A stretch of DNA of 64,000 nucleotides from NCBI GenBank assembly GCA_963797475.1, contig CAWCPR010000001.1, positions 2,294,001-2,358,000 on the forward strand, given 5' to 3'. The notes under the pieces were generated by a model. It saw only the letters and a list, made by a program, of their open reading frames with translations, had not been told where the DNA came from and did not search any database. The position numbers and the translations under genes are program-made. Shown one piece after another: positions 33,337 to 41,267 of the stretch. The stretch comes from CAWCPR01 sp963797475. GTDB taxonomy: Bacteria; Chloroflexota; Anaerolineae; Anaerolineales; UBA4823. The first letter of the stretch is position 1, and each line of letters begins with the position of its first letter.

Positions 33337-33664
33337 ACCCGTGTTTGGCTCGGGAAACTCGATAGACATACGCCAGCACCTCAGCGACTACTGCGTACAG
33401 CTCCGGGGGAATCAGGGAATCGACCTCCACATTTGCCAGGGCTGCCGCCAGAAGAGGGTCTTCGCGAATGGCGATGTCGTTAGCCTGGGCCAGGGCGATG
33501 ATCTGTTCGGCGAAGACGCCTTTGCCAGAGGCCAGGACGCGCGGCGCGATATCTTTTTCCGAGTCATATCCCAGGGCAACGGCCTGCTTACGGGCGGGGC
33601 TGGAATCGTCCAGGGGTTCAATCCCTTGTTGGGCCTGCCGGAAACGAATGCGCCTGGAATACAT
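33335..33664 (-). CDS. Short FlhB C-terminal-domain paralogue (YlqH/FhlB-like)
   Basis: 109 residues from the ATG at 33664. It matches the cytoplasmic C-terminal domain of FlhB (AVALGYDSEKDIAPRVLASGKGVFAEQIIALAQANDI...IPPELYAVVAEVLAYVYR), without the membrane part and without an NPTH site. The same stretch in full-length FlhB reads ELYAALAEVLAYVYK. Such proteins occur after a FliK-like gene in Bacillus (ylqG-ylqH) and can substitute in part for the FlhB C-terminal fragment. Last gene of the minus-strand flagellar cluster; its stop lies in the shared terminator. Confidence 0.85.
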   Translation of the reverse strand: MYSRRIRFRQAQQGIEPLDDSSPARKQAVALGYDSEKDIAPRVLASGKGVFAEQIIALAQANDIAIREDPLLAAALANVEVDSLIPPELYAVVAEVLAYVYRVSRAKHG

Positions 33665-33690
33665 CGGAAAGTGTCCTCTGGTTAATCCGT

Positions 33691-35097
33691 CTATACGGCG
33701 ACATTGACCTGCCGAAATTGGAGCGGGTCCGAATTTGAGGCGTGTGTGAATACCGCTGTCCGGCTGGGCACGCCAACCTGACATTGAAATGCCTGCAAAT
33801 TGAAGCCGAGCTTGCCCAGCCCGGTTTCCAGCTCAGGGATCGCAGCCTCAGCGCTTTGGCGCAGGCCCTGGTCCGGGACGGTGACGCGGGCGCCAATTTG
33901 CCGGTCGACGATCGACAACTCAACCTCCATGACCCCACCGTCTTGCAAATCGACCTGGATAATCAGGCAGGATTTGGAAAGATCCAATTTTCCTGAACGG
34001 TCCTCCGGTTTGTAGGCGATGCGCAGGTGTGATTCGCGCAGGTCGTCCGCATTCGCTGGCAGGCCAGCCGGCGCGCCAAGCAACAGGTCCAGGCTGAGCC
34101 AATGGTCTTTTACAGCAGGTGTAGCGGGTTCGGCGTTCATAAACTGCCGGGCGCGCAGGGTGTCCAGGAAACGGTCGATTTCGTCAACCAGAGCGTTTTG
34201 GCCATCCCGAGCGAGTTGGCGGCGCAGCATCAGCAGAGCGAAAACGCCCTTCTCCGATGCAAGGGATTCGATCGAGGCCGTCCCTTTCTGGATCATCTCC
34301 GCAAGCTCGTTTTCGAGCGAACGGCCCATGGAGCGCACAGAATTGCGCAAGCTTTCGGCAATGGTTTCGGGAGGCTCACTCCAATCCACTACAGCCGAAT
34401 CCAGGAAAGCCAGCACGTTCTTCAGCAGTTGTGCGGTCTGAGGCGAGTCCGGCGATTGCGCTGATGACAACAACCTGGCTCGGAAGCGCTTATAGACTTC
34501 GAGAATCGGCTCTGTACCGCTTTGCGCAATCAGGTTGAGGGCTCCTGGGCTGATCGGCAGACCCGCGGCTTTCAAAGCTGCGGCAATCTGCGCTTCAAGC
34601 TGGCCCCACTCCACCTGAGCAGCTTGCTCAGTCTGGCCCTCTCCGGTTTTAAGCCCGGCCCTCGCCAGCAGTTGGCTTAGCTCGGAGACCAGATCCGGCG
34701 TCACCGGGAGACCTTGTTCCAGCAGCGCCTGGGCTAACAACAAATTTTCAGCGCTTGCCTCCAGGCCGGCCTGCTGCAGCAGGCTGGCAGCCAGATTGGC
34801 CGGCGTGCTGGCAGCAGTTGCAGTTTGGACCGGCTTGGGGAGGCTTAATTGCAGGCTGAGAGTCTGGTCAGAAATATCTCGAACGATGAACTGCGCAGAG
34901 TGGTGTTCCGCCAGGGCGGCTGCCTGGTCCGGGGTGGTCATACGCGCCACGATCTGCACGCCGTCGATAGAAAGCAGCACCCGCTCGCCAGCCACCTGGA
35001 TGACTTCGGCCGAAAAGCGCTGGTTGAGGCGCAGCATGATGGCCGTGTCATTCGGCTGGAAGATCGAGCCGATTGGGGAAGAGCCACTAACGTTCAT
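33691..35097 (-). CDS. Second FliK-like protein (YlqG position)
   Basis: 468 residues from the ATG at 35097. An N-terminal beta-like segment (LRLNQRFSAEVIQVAGERVLLSIDGVQIVARM) is followed by a long Ala/Leu/Gln-rich helical middle and a C-terminal domain with SHLRIAYKPED and SKSCLIIQVDLQDGGVMEVELSIVDRQIGARV, a pattern of FliK C-terminal-like folds. It precedes the FlhB-like gene as ylqG precedes ylqH. Whether it measures hook length or does something else is unknown; the canonical fliK is at 38367. No clear Shine-Dalgarno precedes the start. Confidence 0.7.
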   Translation of the reverse strand: MNVSGSSPIGSIFQPNDTAIMLRLNQRFSAEVIQVAGERVLLSIDGVQIVARMTTPDQAAALAEHHSAQFIVRDISDQTLSLQLSLPKPVQTATAASTPANLAASLLQQAGLEASAENLLLAQALLEQGLPVTPDLVSELSQLLARAGLKTGEGQTEQAAQVEWGQLEAQIAAALKAAGLPISPGALNLIAQSGTEPILEVYKRFRARLLSSAQSPDSPQTAQLLKNVLAFLDSAVVDWSEPPETIAESLRNSVRSMGRSLENELAEMIQKGTASIESLASEKGVFALLMLRRQLARDGQNALVDEIDRFLDTLRARQFMNAEPATPAVKDHWLSLDLLLGAPAGLPANADDLRESHLRIAYKPEDRSGKLDLSKSCLIIQVDLQDGGVMEVELSIVDRQIGARVTVPDQGLRQSAEAAIPELETGLGKLGFNLQAFQCQVGVPSRTAVFTHASNSDPLQFRQVNVAV

Positions 35098-35159
35098 CGA
35101 GCTTTTGTACCAACTGTGGGGCAAAGCCCCAAATTCAAAGAAAGGTTTTTAGATCATCC

Positions 35160-35193
35160 CGCCCTGCGGGGCAGCGGGCTGTCCCGCAGGGCG
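35160..35193 (-). terminator. Hairpin terminator after flagellin 1
   Basis: CGCCCTGCGGG (35160-35170) pairs perfectly with CCCGCAGGGCG (35183-35193) around 12 bases, 35 bases past the flagellin 1 stop. No long T-run follows, so it may stabilise the flagellin mRNA 3' end as well as reduce readthrough. Confidence 0.65.
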
Positions 35194-35227
35194 CTAGCTA
35201 TTCAGTTGTCTAAACCTGACGCCGCAA

Positions 35228-36145
35228 TTAGCGGAAGAGCGAGAGGATGAACTGCGGTGAGCTGTTAGCCTGGGCCAGCATTGCTGTTGCAGTTTGCTGC
35301 AGGATCATAAACTTACTGGCCTCGACCTGTTCCTCCGCCATATTGGCGTTCATAATGCGGTTGTAGGCCGCCTCGGTGTTGGTGTATTGCACAGTGAGCG
35401 CATCTTCCTTGAACGTCAGGCGGGCGTTGAAAGAGCCAACCTGGCTGATCGCTTCTTTGACAACCGAGAGGGCGTTGTCCACGCTCTGGGCGACCAGATC
35501 GGCGCTGGCGGTATCGGTGATCGTCAAGGCGGTGTTATCCAGGCCCAACCCGGTGTTATCCAGAGCCGCGGTTTTGCCTGTAAAGCCCTGGTTATTCAGA
35601 ATGTGCGTGCCAGAGACGCCAGTCGGGGCGGTGAACTTGAAAGTGCTGGTGCCGCCGGAAGCTTCCGGCCCGGTCAGGAAGGTGAGGGTCGAGGTCGCCC
35701 CTGAGCCGCTTGTGCCGGTCAGCAGGTTGGTGTTATTCCACTGGGTCTGCTTGACGATATCGTCGATTTCTTCGGCGTAGGAGCGCAGTTGTTCCTGCAC
35801 CGCGGCCCGCTCGTTGGGTCCGATCGTATCGCCTTTGGCTTCCAGGGCTTTGTTGCGCATTTTGACCAGGATATCCTGGATCTTGCTCAAGCCGCCTTCC
35901 ATGGTCGACATCAGGTTTTTCGCGTCGCCGATGGCCTTGAGAACGGTTTTGAGCCCCTCGCGGCGAACGTCGAAGGTGGTCGCCAGACTCATCCCCGCCG
36001 GGTCATCTGCAGATTCGTTGATGCGCTTGCCCGTCGCCAGGCGAGTCTGGTGAATTGAGAGTTGTGAGTTGATGTATTGAAGCGAATTAAGCGTGTTCAG
36101 AGCGCCGATATTTCCAGCAATGCGAGTGAGATCTACAGTAGCCAT
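35228..36145 (-). CDS. fliC: Flagellin 1
   Basis: 305 residues. Conserved D0/D1 helices at the N-terminus (NTLNSLQYINSQLSIHQTRLATGKRINESADDPAGM) and C-terminus (YNRIMNANMAEEQVEASKFMILQQTATAMLAQANSSPQFILSLFR) flank a short Gly/Ser/Thr-rich variable region (about 145-200), so the filament core is minimal. It is very close in sequence to flagellin 2. Only 20 bases separate it from flgE upstream and no sigma-28 promoter is seen there, so it is probably read with the hook gene. Its leader has a GGAGG ribosome site but no GGA hairpin loop. Confidence 0.95.
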   Translation of the reverse strand: MATVDLTRIAGNIGALNTLNSLQYINSQLSIHQTRLATGKRINESADDPAGMSLATTFDVRREGLKTVLKAIGDAKNLMSTMEGGLSKIQDILVKMRNKALEAKGDTIGPNERAAVQEQLRSYAEEIDDIVKQTQWNNTNLLTGTSGSGATSTLTFLTGPEASGGTSTFKFTAPTGVSGTHILNNQGFTGKTAALDNTGLGLDNTALTITDTASADLVAQSVDNALSVVKEAISQVGSFNARLTFKEDALTVQYTNTEAAYNRIMNANMAEEQVEASKFMILQQTATAMLAQANSSPQFILSLFR

Positions 36146-36165
36146 TTCATGCCTCCACTTTTATT

Positions 36166-37371
36166 CTAGCGTTTGATGTTGACAAGTTCTTGCAGCATTT
36201 CGTCGGATGTGGTGATGACACGTGAGGAAGCTTGAAACCCACGTTGCGCCAGGATCATATTGGTGAATTCCTGGGCCATGTCGACATTTGAGCCTTCCAA
36301 ATAACCGGAAACAACCACGCCGCGGCCGCCTGTTCCAGCCGTGCCGACGCTGGCGTCTCCAGAATTCAAACCCTGCTCGTACATATTTTGGCCGCTGCGT
36401 ATCAGGCCAGAAGGGTTAACGAAGCGGGCAATCGCCAATTGGCCGACCAATTCCTGCATCCCGTTCGAATAGATGCCGTAAACTTCTCCGTTATCGGATG
36501 AAACGTAGAAGGTGGTCAAATCGCCAGCCGCCAGCCCATCCTGGTTGATAAGGGAGATATCGGAGTCCGAAGCCAATTGCGTAACGCTGGTGAGATCCAG
36601 ATCGAAGGTCGTATCCGCAGCGCCGCCGGTGCCGGGGATGGTAATGGTGCCAGCCCCGCTCACGTATTGGCCGTCCGCGTCGAAAGTCAGTGTGCCGGAA
36701 CCAGTCGCCCCGCCCCCGCTGGCTGTCCAGGACCAGGAATTGTCGGCGTCGTGAGTTATCGTAACGGTGACATCGTGCAAAACACCCAGCGAGTTGTACA
36801 CACCCATGGTCAGGTCGTAAGAGTCGCCGATTGGCAGGGAGGAGTCCAGATTGCCTCCGATCAGCGTATTTGTGGTCGCCCGGGCCAGGGTGGACCCTAT
36901 GGGGAGTTGGATGCCTGTAGTCGCCCCGCCGCCAGCGATAACGCCGCCCTGGGCCTGCCAGCCCTGGACGCGCATCCCGGTGGCGGAATTTACCAGATAG
37001 CCATCCGCGTCGATGTCCAGCATGCCATCCCGGGAATAATACGATTTTTGGCCATTCGAGTAGATGAAGAAACCATCGCCCTGCATCGCCAGGTCGGTAT
37101 TCCGGCCGGTCGCTTCCAATGAACCCTGGGTGAAGGTCGGGGTAGTGGTACCAATGCGGGTTCCCAGGCCGATCTGGATGGGATTCACACCACCCATATT
37201 GCCGTTCGGCGCAGAGCCGACACTGATCATTTGGGAAAATTGATCCTGGAATGAGAAACGGTTGGCTTTGAAGCCGTAGGTATTGGCATTCGCCAGATTG
37301 TCAGCGACCACATCCATAAAGTATTGGTGCAGGTGCAGTGCGCTGATTGCGGTAAACATGGAACGTAACAT
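36166..37371 (-). CDS. flgE: Flagellar hook protein FlgE
   Basis: 401 residues. N-terminal RSMFTAISALHLHQYFMDVVADNLANANTYGFK, the FlgE signature TDLAMQGDGFFIYSNG, a Gly/Thr/Asp-rich variable middle, and C-terminal GYLEGSNVDMAQEFTNMILAQRGFQASSRVITTSDEMLQEL. It forms the hook. Flagellin 1 follows directly, an unusual order because filament genes are normally expressed later. Confidence 0.95.
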   Translation of the reverse strand: MLRSMFTAISALHLHQYFMDVVADNLANANTYGFKANRFSFQDQFSQMISVGSAPNGNMGGVNPIQIGLGTRIGTTTPTFTQGSLEATGRNTDLAMQGDGFFIYSNGQKSYYSRDGMLDIDADGYLVNSATGMRVQGWQAQGGVIAGGGATTGIQLPIGSTLARATTNTLIGGNLDSSLPIGDSYDLTMGVYNSLGVLHDVTVTITHDADNSWSWTASGGGATGSGTLTFDADGQYVSGAGTITIPGTGGAADTTFDLDLTSVTQLASDSDISLINQDGLAAGDLTTFYVSSDNGEVYGIYSNGMQELVGQLAIARFVNPSGLIRSGQNMYEQGLNSGDASVGTAGTGGRGVVVSGYLEGSNVDMAQEFTNMILAQRGFQASSRVITTSDEMLQELVNIKR

Positions 37372-37455
37372 TTCTTATGCCTCTCTTGTTGTGTAGGTTA
37401 CAGGCTTCCTCCAAGAGGGCCAGCCTGTTGGTTGGGTGAAACAATTAGCTTGCGT

Positions 37456-37863
37456 TCAAACTTCCTGTTCTTTGTATTTCTGTGCGATTACAACCGAATC
37501 GATTTGGGTAAACACGCCTTCGCCACGGTTTTGGGCGTCGACGGCGGTAACTACCAGGCGTTCTGGCACATTGACAATGAAAGCCAGGTCATCCATCAAG
37601 ACCAACGACTCACGACCTCCGCGCTGACCAGCCTTGTCAACCGCGTCCGTCAGGCGAGCCAGGCCATCATCCGTCAATTGGATATGGCGAGACTGCAGGC
37701 GCTTTTGAGCATGGTTGGAGAACCGCAGGTTCTGAGCCTGGTCCAGGGCTTCGCTAAAGCTCGGCCCATTGGCGACGGGCGGCGCGCCCGCCTGGCTTTT
37801 TGAGAGAACATCCGCCGGGAGCCCGGTTTGACCGGACGGGTTCAGATGAACGGGGTTTGCCAT
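37456..37863 (-). CDS. TIGR02530-type flagellar operon protein
   Basis: 135 residues. The conserved core RFSNHAQKRLQSRHIQLTDDGLARLTDAVDKAGQRG and VTAVDAQNRGEGVFTQIDSVV is that of the small flagellar operon protein found after flgD in Firmicutes. Its function is not established. It starts three bases after flgD and precedes flgE, the same order as in Bacillus. Confidence 0.85.
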   Translation of the reverse strand: MANPVHLNPSGQTGLPADVLSKSQAGAPPVANGPSFSEALDQAQNLRFSNHAQKRLQSRHIQLTDDGLARLTDAVDKAGQRGGRESLVLMDDLAFIVNVPERLVVTAVDAQNRGEGVFTQIDSVVIAQKYKEQEV

Positions 37864-37866
37864 CGG

Positions 37867-38298
37867 TCAGACCTCATTGTCGGGCTGTTGGGCTCGCACG
37901 GTGATCAGCGAGGAAAGGGGAACCATCAGGTCATTGAGCCACAACATCACCTGGCCCTCGACCAGCGAAACGCCGCTGACGACCCCGGTCTGGCTTTGTC
38001 CATCGCCCGTGCTGATCTCGACCTCTTTGCCGATCAGGCCGGCAGCCTCGGTCAACTGGTTCGACCTGTACAGTCCTTGCAGCCCATCGTTGATCTTTTG
38101 CAGCTCCTCCAGCGAGTTTAACTGGGTGAACTGGGCCATCATATCCTTATCATCCATCGGCTCAAGAGGGTTCTGGTTACGCAGTTGGGCCAGCAACAGC
38201 ATCATAAACTGGTCGCCCCCCAGGGCTGACGTTGGATTGGTCAATACGCCCTGGCTTGAGCTGGTATTTGAAACGTTTCCTGTCGAAGAAATATTCAT
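37867..38298 (-). CDS. flgD: Hook-capping protein FlgD
   Basis: 143 residues, a short FlgD consisting of the N-terminal export and scaffold part (GGDQFMMLLLAQLRNQNPLEPMDDKDMMAQFTQLNSLEEL) and a small beta domain (AAGLIGKEVEISTGDGQSQTGVVSG). FlgD caps the growing hook. A clear AGGAG ribosome site precedes the ATG. Confidence 0.93.
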   Translation of the reverse strand: MNISSTGNVSNTSSSQGVLTNPTSALGGDQFMMLLLAQLRNQNPLEPMDDKDMMAQFTQLNSLEELQKINDGLQGLYRSNQLTEAAGLIGKEVEISTGDGQSQTGVVSGVSLVEGQVMLWLNDLMVPLSSLITVRAQQPDNEV

Positions 38299-38366
38299 AG
38301 TCGCTCCTGAAGACTTTCTATAGTATAAGGTTGAATGACACTACGCCATTCTTCGAAAACACACTT

Positions 38367-39794
38367 TCAAACGCGATAATCGACAAGCGAAGATGGATCT
38401 TTGTGAGTATGGATTTGAACCTCCTTATTTGGCTCTCGCTTTGATTGGGTTGAAGAACCTGTGAATTCAGGTTTGTGCTGCCGCCCATGCTGGTCGCCGG
38501 CTGCATGTTCTTGAGCGTGGTTTTGATTGACGCTCAAGTTTGAAAGTTTCACACCGGCATCTGCCAGAGATTGGCGCAATTGATCGATGTGGCGCTCGAG
38601 CAGGTGGCTTGCAGTTTGTTGTTCGGCCGAGATCACAACCACCAGCCCATCCGGAGTGCTGGTCAGGCGCAGACCAATCCTGCCCAGCTCTTCAGGTTGA
38701 AGATGCAATTGAATCGAAGACTGGCCCGATTTCACCAGCTTATCGACGCCCAAACCGGCCTGGCGGACGATGTCGGCGCCACGAGCTTCCGCCATGCGGG
38801 CCGGCTCGTTGAGTGGCGGCGTCTCCGAGGCCGTTTTCAGGCCGGCTGCTTGAGCCGGGTCTGGTCCGGGGCTATCCCCGGCCGGCTGCCGGGCCGAGAG
38901 CGTTTCGACCTTGGGCTGTGAATTCGAGAGTTTAGCGCTCCCTTCGGCGCTGCCGTCGGAATTCATGGCCTGGCCTGTGCGCTGAGCGGCGTCTGCCGCA
39001 TTCACAGGTCCGGCTGCTCCGCGAACATGGCTGGCGCTGGCCTGGTTTGTTGGCGCCGCTTGATCTTTAGGCGCCGCCTGATCTTTAGGCGCCGCCTGAC
39101 CTTCAAGCCCTGCTTGATCCCCTTGCGCTGCCTGGGCTGCCGGCGCCACCGCGTCCGCTTTTACACCCTGCGCTGTTGGTTTCATTTGGGCGGGGGACCC
39201 ATCCTCCTGGCTGGAAGGCTGCTCCGCTTTGCCCGCCTGCGCTTTTGAACCTGCTGGTTCACTGCTTTCGGCGCGGGTCTGGGCGACGATCTCTTTCAGG
39301 ACCAGGTCGGCGCTCTCAGCCGCTCCGCCGGTCTTTCCTGGATTCGAAGCGCCTTCAAGCCCTTTCTGCGCACCCGGAACAACAGGATTGTCGGCCTTCC
39401 CAAGAGCTCGCGCCGCGTCTGAGGCACCATCCGGATCGGATTTCTGCACGGCCTTTTCTTCCACGGGCCGGTCGCCCGCAACGGCAGCCTGGACGCAAGC
39501 TACGCCCTGTGCGCCCTCTTCCTTGCGCCCGGGTGCAAACTTCTCGGGCGCCTCTTCCTCAAGAAAATCGGGCTCTCCGACCTGGCCTTGCCGCCCACTT
39601 TTGGGGGCGGGTTTGGACCCCGGTTCCTTTGGCGGCTCGCCGCCGCGGTTTTTGCGCTGAGACCCCGGCCAGGCGCGCATCTCCGTTTTCAGAAAGGCGG
39701 CGAAATCAAGGTCAGCGCGCGGATCGCTCTTCAGACAGGGTTTGCCTGGCTGGACGACCGCCGGATTGACCTCGAGGGGAGTTACATTTGGCAA
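38367..39794 (-). CDS. fliK: Flagellar hook-length control protein FliK
   Basis: 475 residues. A long low-complexity Ala/Gln/Pro/Lys-rich region (1-330) serves as the ruler. The C-terminal Flg_hook domain (about 345-430) contains SIQLHLQPEELGRIGLRLTSTPDGLVVVISAEQ and LRQSLADAGVKLSNLSV. It signals FlhB to switch export. The ruler contains a tandem 18-base repeat encoding AAPKDQ, which could change ruler length. The gene stands between flgB and flgD. Confidence 0.92.
   Translation of the reverse strand: MPNVTPLEVNPAVVQPGKPCLKSDPRADLDFAAFLKTEMRAWPGSQRKNRGGEPPKEPGSKPAPKSGRQGQVGEPDFLEEEAPEKFAPGRKEEGAQGVACVQAAVAGDRPVEEKAVQKSDPDGASDAARALGKADNPVVPGAQKGLEGASNPGKTGGAAESADLVLKEIVAQTRAESSEPAGSKAQAGKAEQPSSQEDGSPAQMKPTAQGVKADAVAPAAQAAQGDQAGLEGQAAPKDQAAPKDQAAPTNQASASHVRGAAGPVNAADAAQRTGQAMNSDGSAEGSAKLSNSQPKVETLSARQPAGDSPGPDPAQAAGLKTASETPPLNEPARMAEARGADIVRQAGLGVDKLVKSGQSSIQLHLQPEELGRIGLRLTSTPDGLVVVISAEQQTASHLLERHIDQLRQSLADAGVKLSNLSVNQNHAQEHAAGDQHGRQHKPEFTGSSTQSKREPNKEVQIHTHKDPSSLVDYRV
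39052..39105 (-). repeat. Three tandem 18-bp units in the fliK ruler region
   Basis: Three copies of an 18-base unit (39052-39069, 39070-39087, 39088-39105) are nearly identical; the first two differ by one base and the third by two or three. On the coding strand they encode repeated AAPKDQ-like hexapeptides. The repeat is in frame, so expansion or contraction changes FliK length without breaking it. Confidence 0.85.
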
Positions 39795-39828
39795 GTTACA
39801 CCTCCGATTGATCGATTTCTGGTTTATT

Positions 39829-40233
39829 TCACCTGCTGACCGCCAGCGCTTTCAGCAGAGAAAATTTTTGGCTGACCAACTGCGTGATCGCCTGGTAGCG
39901 GATCCCGGTCTCAGCCATCTGGTTGAGTTCTACGTCAATATCTACGTCATTGCCATCAGAACGCCAGGAGCCGCCCTGGCGGAGCCCTGTGCTGAAGGTA
40001 GACGCTTGCGACCCGAGCGATATATGCGCCGGGTTGGTGCTCTCCAAACTCAAGGGCGCGGATCCATTCATCGCGCGTTTCAGCAAATCTTCAAAGTTCA
40101 GGGTCTGGGCCTGGTATCCTGGCGTATCCACATTGGCAAGATTCTGGCCGATCACTTCCTGGCGCTGGGCCAGGCCGTCGAGGGTCAGCTTGGCGATCTC
40201 AAGGGACTTATCATTCAAAATGGGATCGAGCAT
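39829..40233 (-). CDS. flgB: Flagellar basal-body rod protein FlgB
   Basis: 134 residues. N-terminal LDGLAQRQEVIGQNLANVDTPGYQAQ and the FlgB-specific GNDVDIDVELNQMAETGIRYQAITQLVSQKFSLLKAL. It forms the proximal rod. Normally flgB directly precedes flgC and fliE; here it has moved about 6.5 kb downstream, between the transglycosylase gene and fliK. Confidence 0.93.
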   Translation of the reverse strand: MLDPILNDKSLEIAKLTLDGLAQRQEVIGQNLANVDTPGYQAQTLNFEDLLKRAMNGSAPLSLESTNPAHISLGSQASTFSTGLRQGGSWRSDGNDVDIDVELNQMAETGIRYQAITQLVSQKFSLLKALAVSR

Positions 40234-40235
40234 TG

Positions 40236-40784
40236 TTACACACTCCTGGATTGCTCTGTCTGGTAATAAGACAGGACACGTTTAACATAGACCTGGGTCT
40301 CGTGATAAGGAGGAATGCCTCCATATCGGTCAACAGCGCCCGGACCGGCGTTATATGCAGCCAGAGCCAGGGATACATTGCCATCGTAACGGTTTAGCAG
40401 CCTGTGCAGCAATTTTGTGCCGCCATTCACATTCTGCTGAGGATCCAATGGATCATCGACCCCCAACCCGGCCGCGGTGCCGGGCATTAACTGCATGAGG
40501 CCAAGGGCACCGGCGCCGGAGACCGCTTTCGGATTGAAATTGGATTCAGCCCGGATCACGGATTTGATCAGGTCAGCATCGACCCCGTAGCGCTGGGACG
40601 CCTCTCGGATCAAGTCTTCGAAACTTCCGGCTTTGGCGGAGGCCTTCGCGGCTCCGGCGCCGGTGGAGGCATAAACCCACGTTGGCTTAGGCGCCTCACT
40701 ATTGGGCTCAACCTGCTCCATCAATTTGAGCAGAAGCTGGGAGAATACTGCCTGGATTTGAGAGTTGAAGAATGAATTGTCCAT
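40236..40784 (-). CDS. Flagellum-associated lytic transglycosylase (SLT domain)
   Basis: 182 residues. An N-terminal helical part (1-55) precedes an SLT/goose-lysozyme-like domain with catalytic Glu in IRAESNFNPKAVSGAGALGLMQLMPGTA and AYNAGPGAVDRYGGIPPY. Such enzymes cut peptidoglycan to let the rod through. No signal peptide is visible, so export by the flagellar apparatus is likely, like FlgJ or SltF. It is two bases upstream of flgB and could act as its assembly partner. Confidence 0.9.
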   Translation of the reverse strand: MDNSFFNSQIQAVFSQLLLKLMEQVEPNSEAPKPTWVYASTGAGAAKASAKAGSFEDLIREASQRYGVDADLIKSVIRAESNFNPKAVSGAGALGLMQLMPGTAAGLGVDDPLDPQQNVNGGTKLLHRLLNRYDGNVSLALAAYNAGPGAVDRYGGIPPYHETQVYVKRVLSYYQTEQSRSV

Positions 40785-40811
40785 ATCGTATACTTTACCG
40801 GTTCTCTGTCG

Positions 40812-41261
40812 CTACGCTCTCATCGATCGTTGAAACGCCTGGGAGATATAAATATCATCCTGCTGGCGGTTTTCTTCACGAGCCTGTTCTTCCTGGTATC
40901 GAGCGAACGCCTTTTCTTTCAGCTTATTTAACGTTTCTTCATCTTGCCTGGCGTTGATCATTTCCATGCGCTTCTCCTCGACCTGCGCAGCCAGCTTTTT
41001 CAGGAAGTCTTGCTGCTTGTGAATGCGGTCTTCTACTGTGCGCAGATTCGCGTGCAGGTAGTTCAGCGCGGTCAGGTCAAGATCGCCGTTCTGCTGCCGT
41101 TGCAGCTCCTTAAACAGGTTTTCCTGGTAATCCTGCAGCTTATCCAAAAAGTTGGCCCCAAGCTGTTGTTCGCTTTGTAGCTGGCTGAGCTCGACTTCCA
41201 GCGCTTCTACACGGCGCTGGCGGTAATCGAGAACAGGCTGAAGAGAGAATTTTGGCGCCAT
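40812..41261 (-). CDS. fliJ: Flagellar export coiled-coil protein FliJ
   Basis: 149 residues, almost entirely coiled coil, beginning FSLQPVLDYRQRRVEALEVELSQLQSEQQ, the FliJ pattern. FliJ sits in the centre of the FliI hexamer and couples it to FlhA. It starts six bases after fliI. Confidence 0.92.
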   Translation of the reverse strand: MAPKFSLQPVLDYRQRRVEALEVELSQLQSEQQLGANFLDKLQDYQENLFKELQRQQNGDLDLTALNYLHANLRTVEDRIHKQQDFLKKLAAQVEEKRMEMINARQDEETLNKLKEKAFARYQEEQAREENRQQDDIYISQAFQRSMRA

Positions 41262-41267
41262 ATCGGA

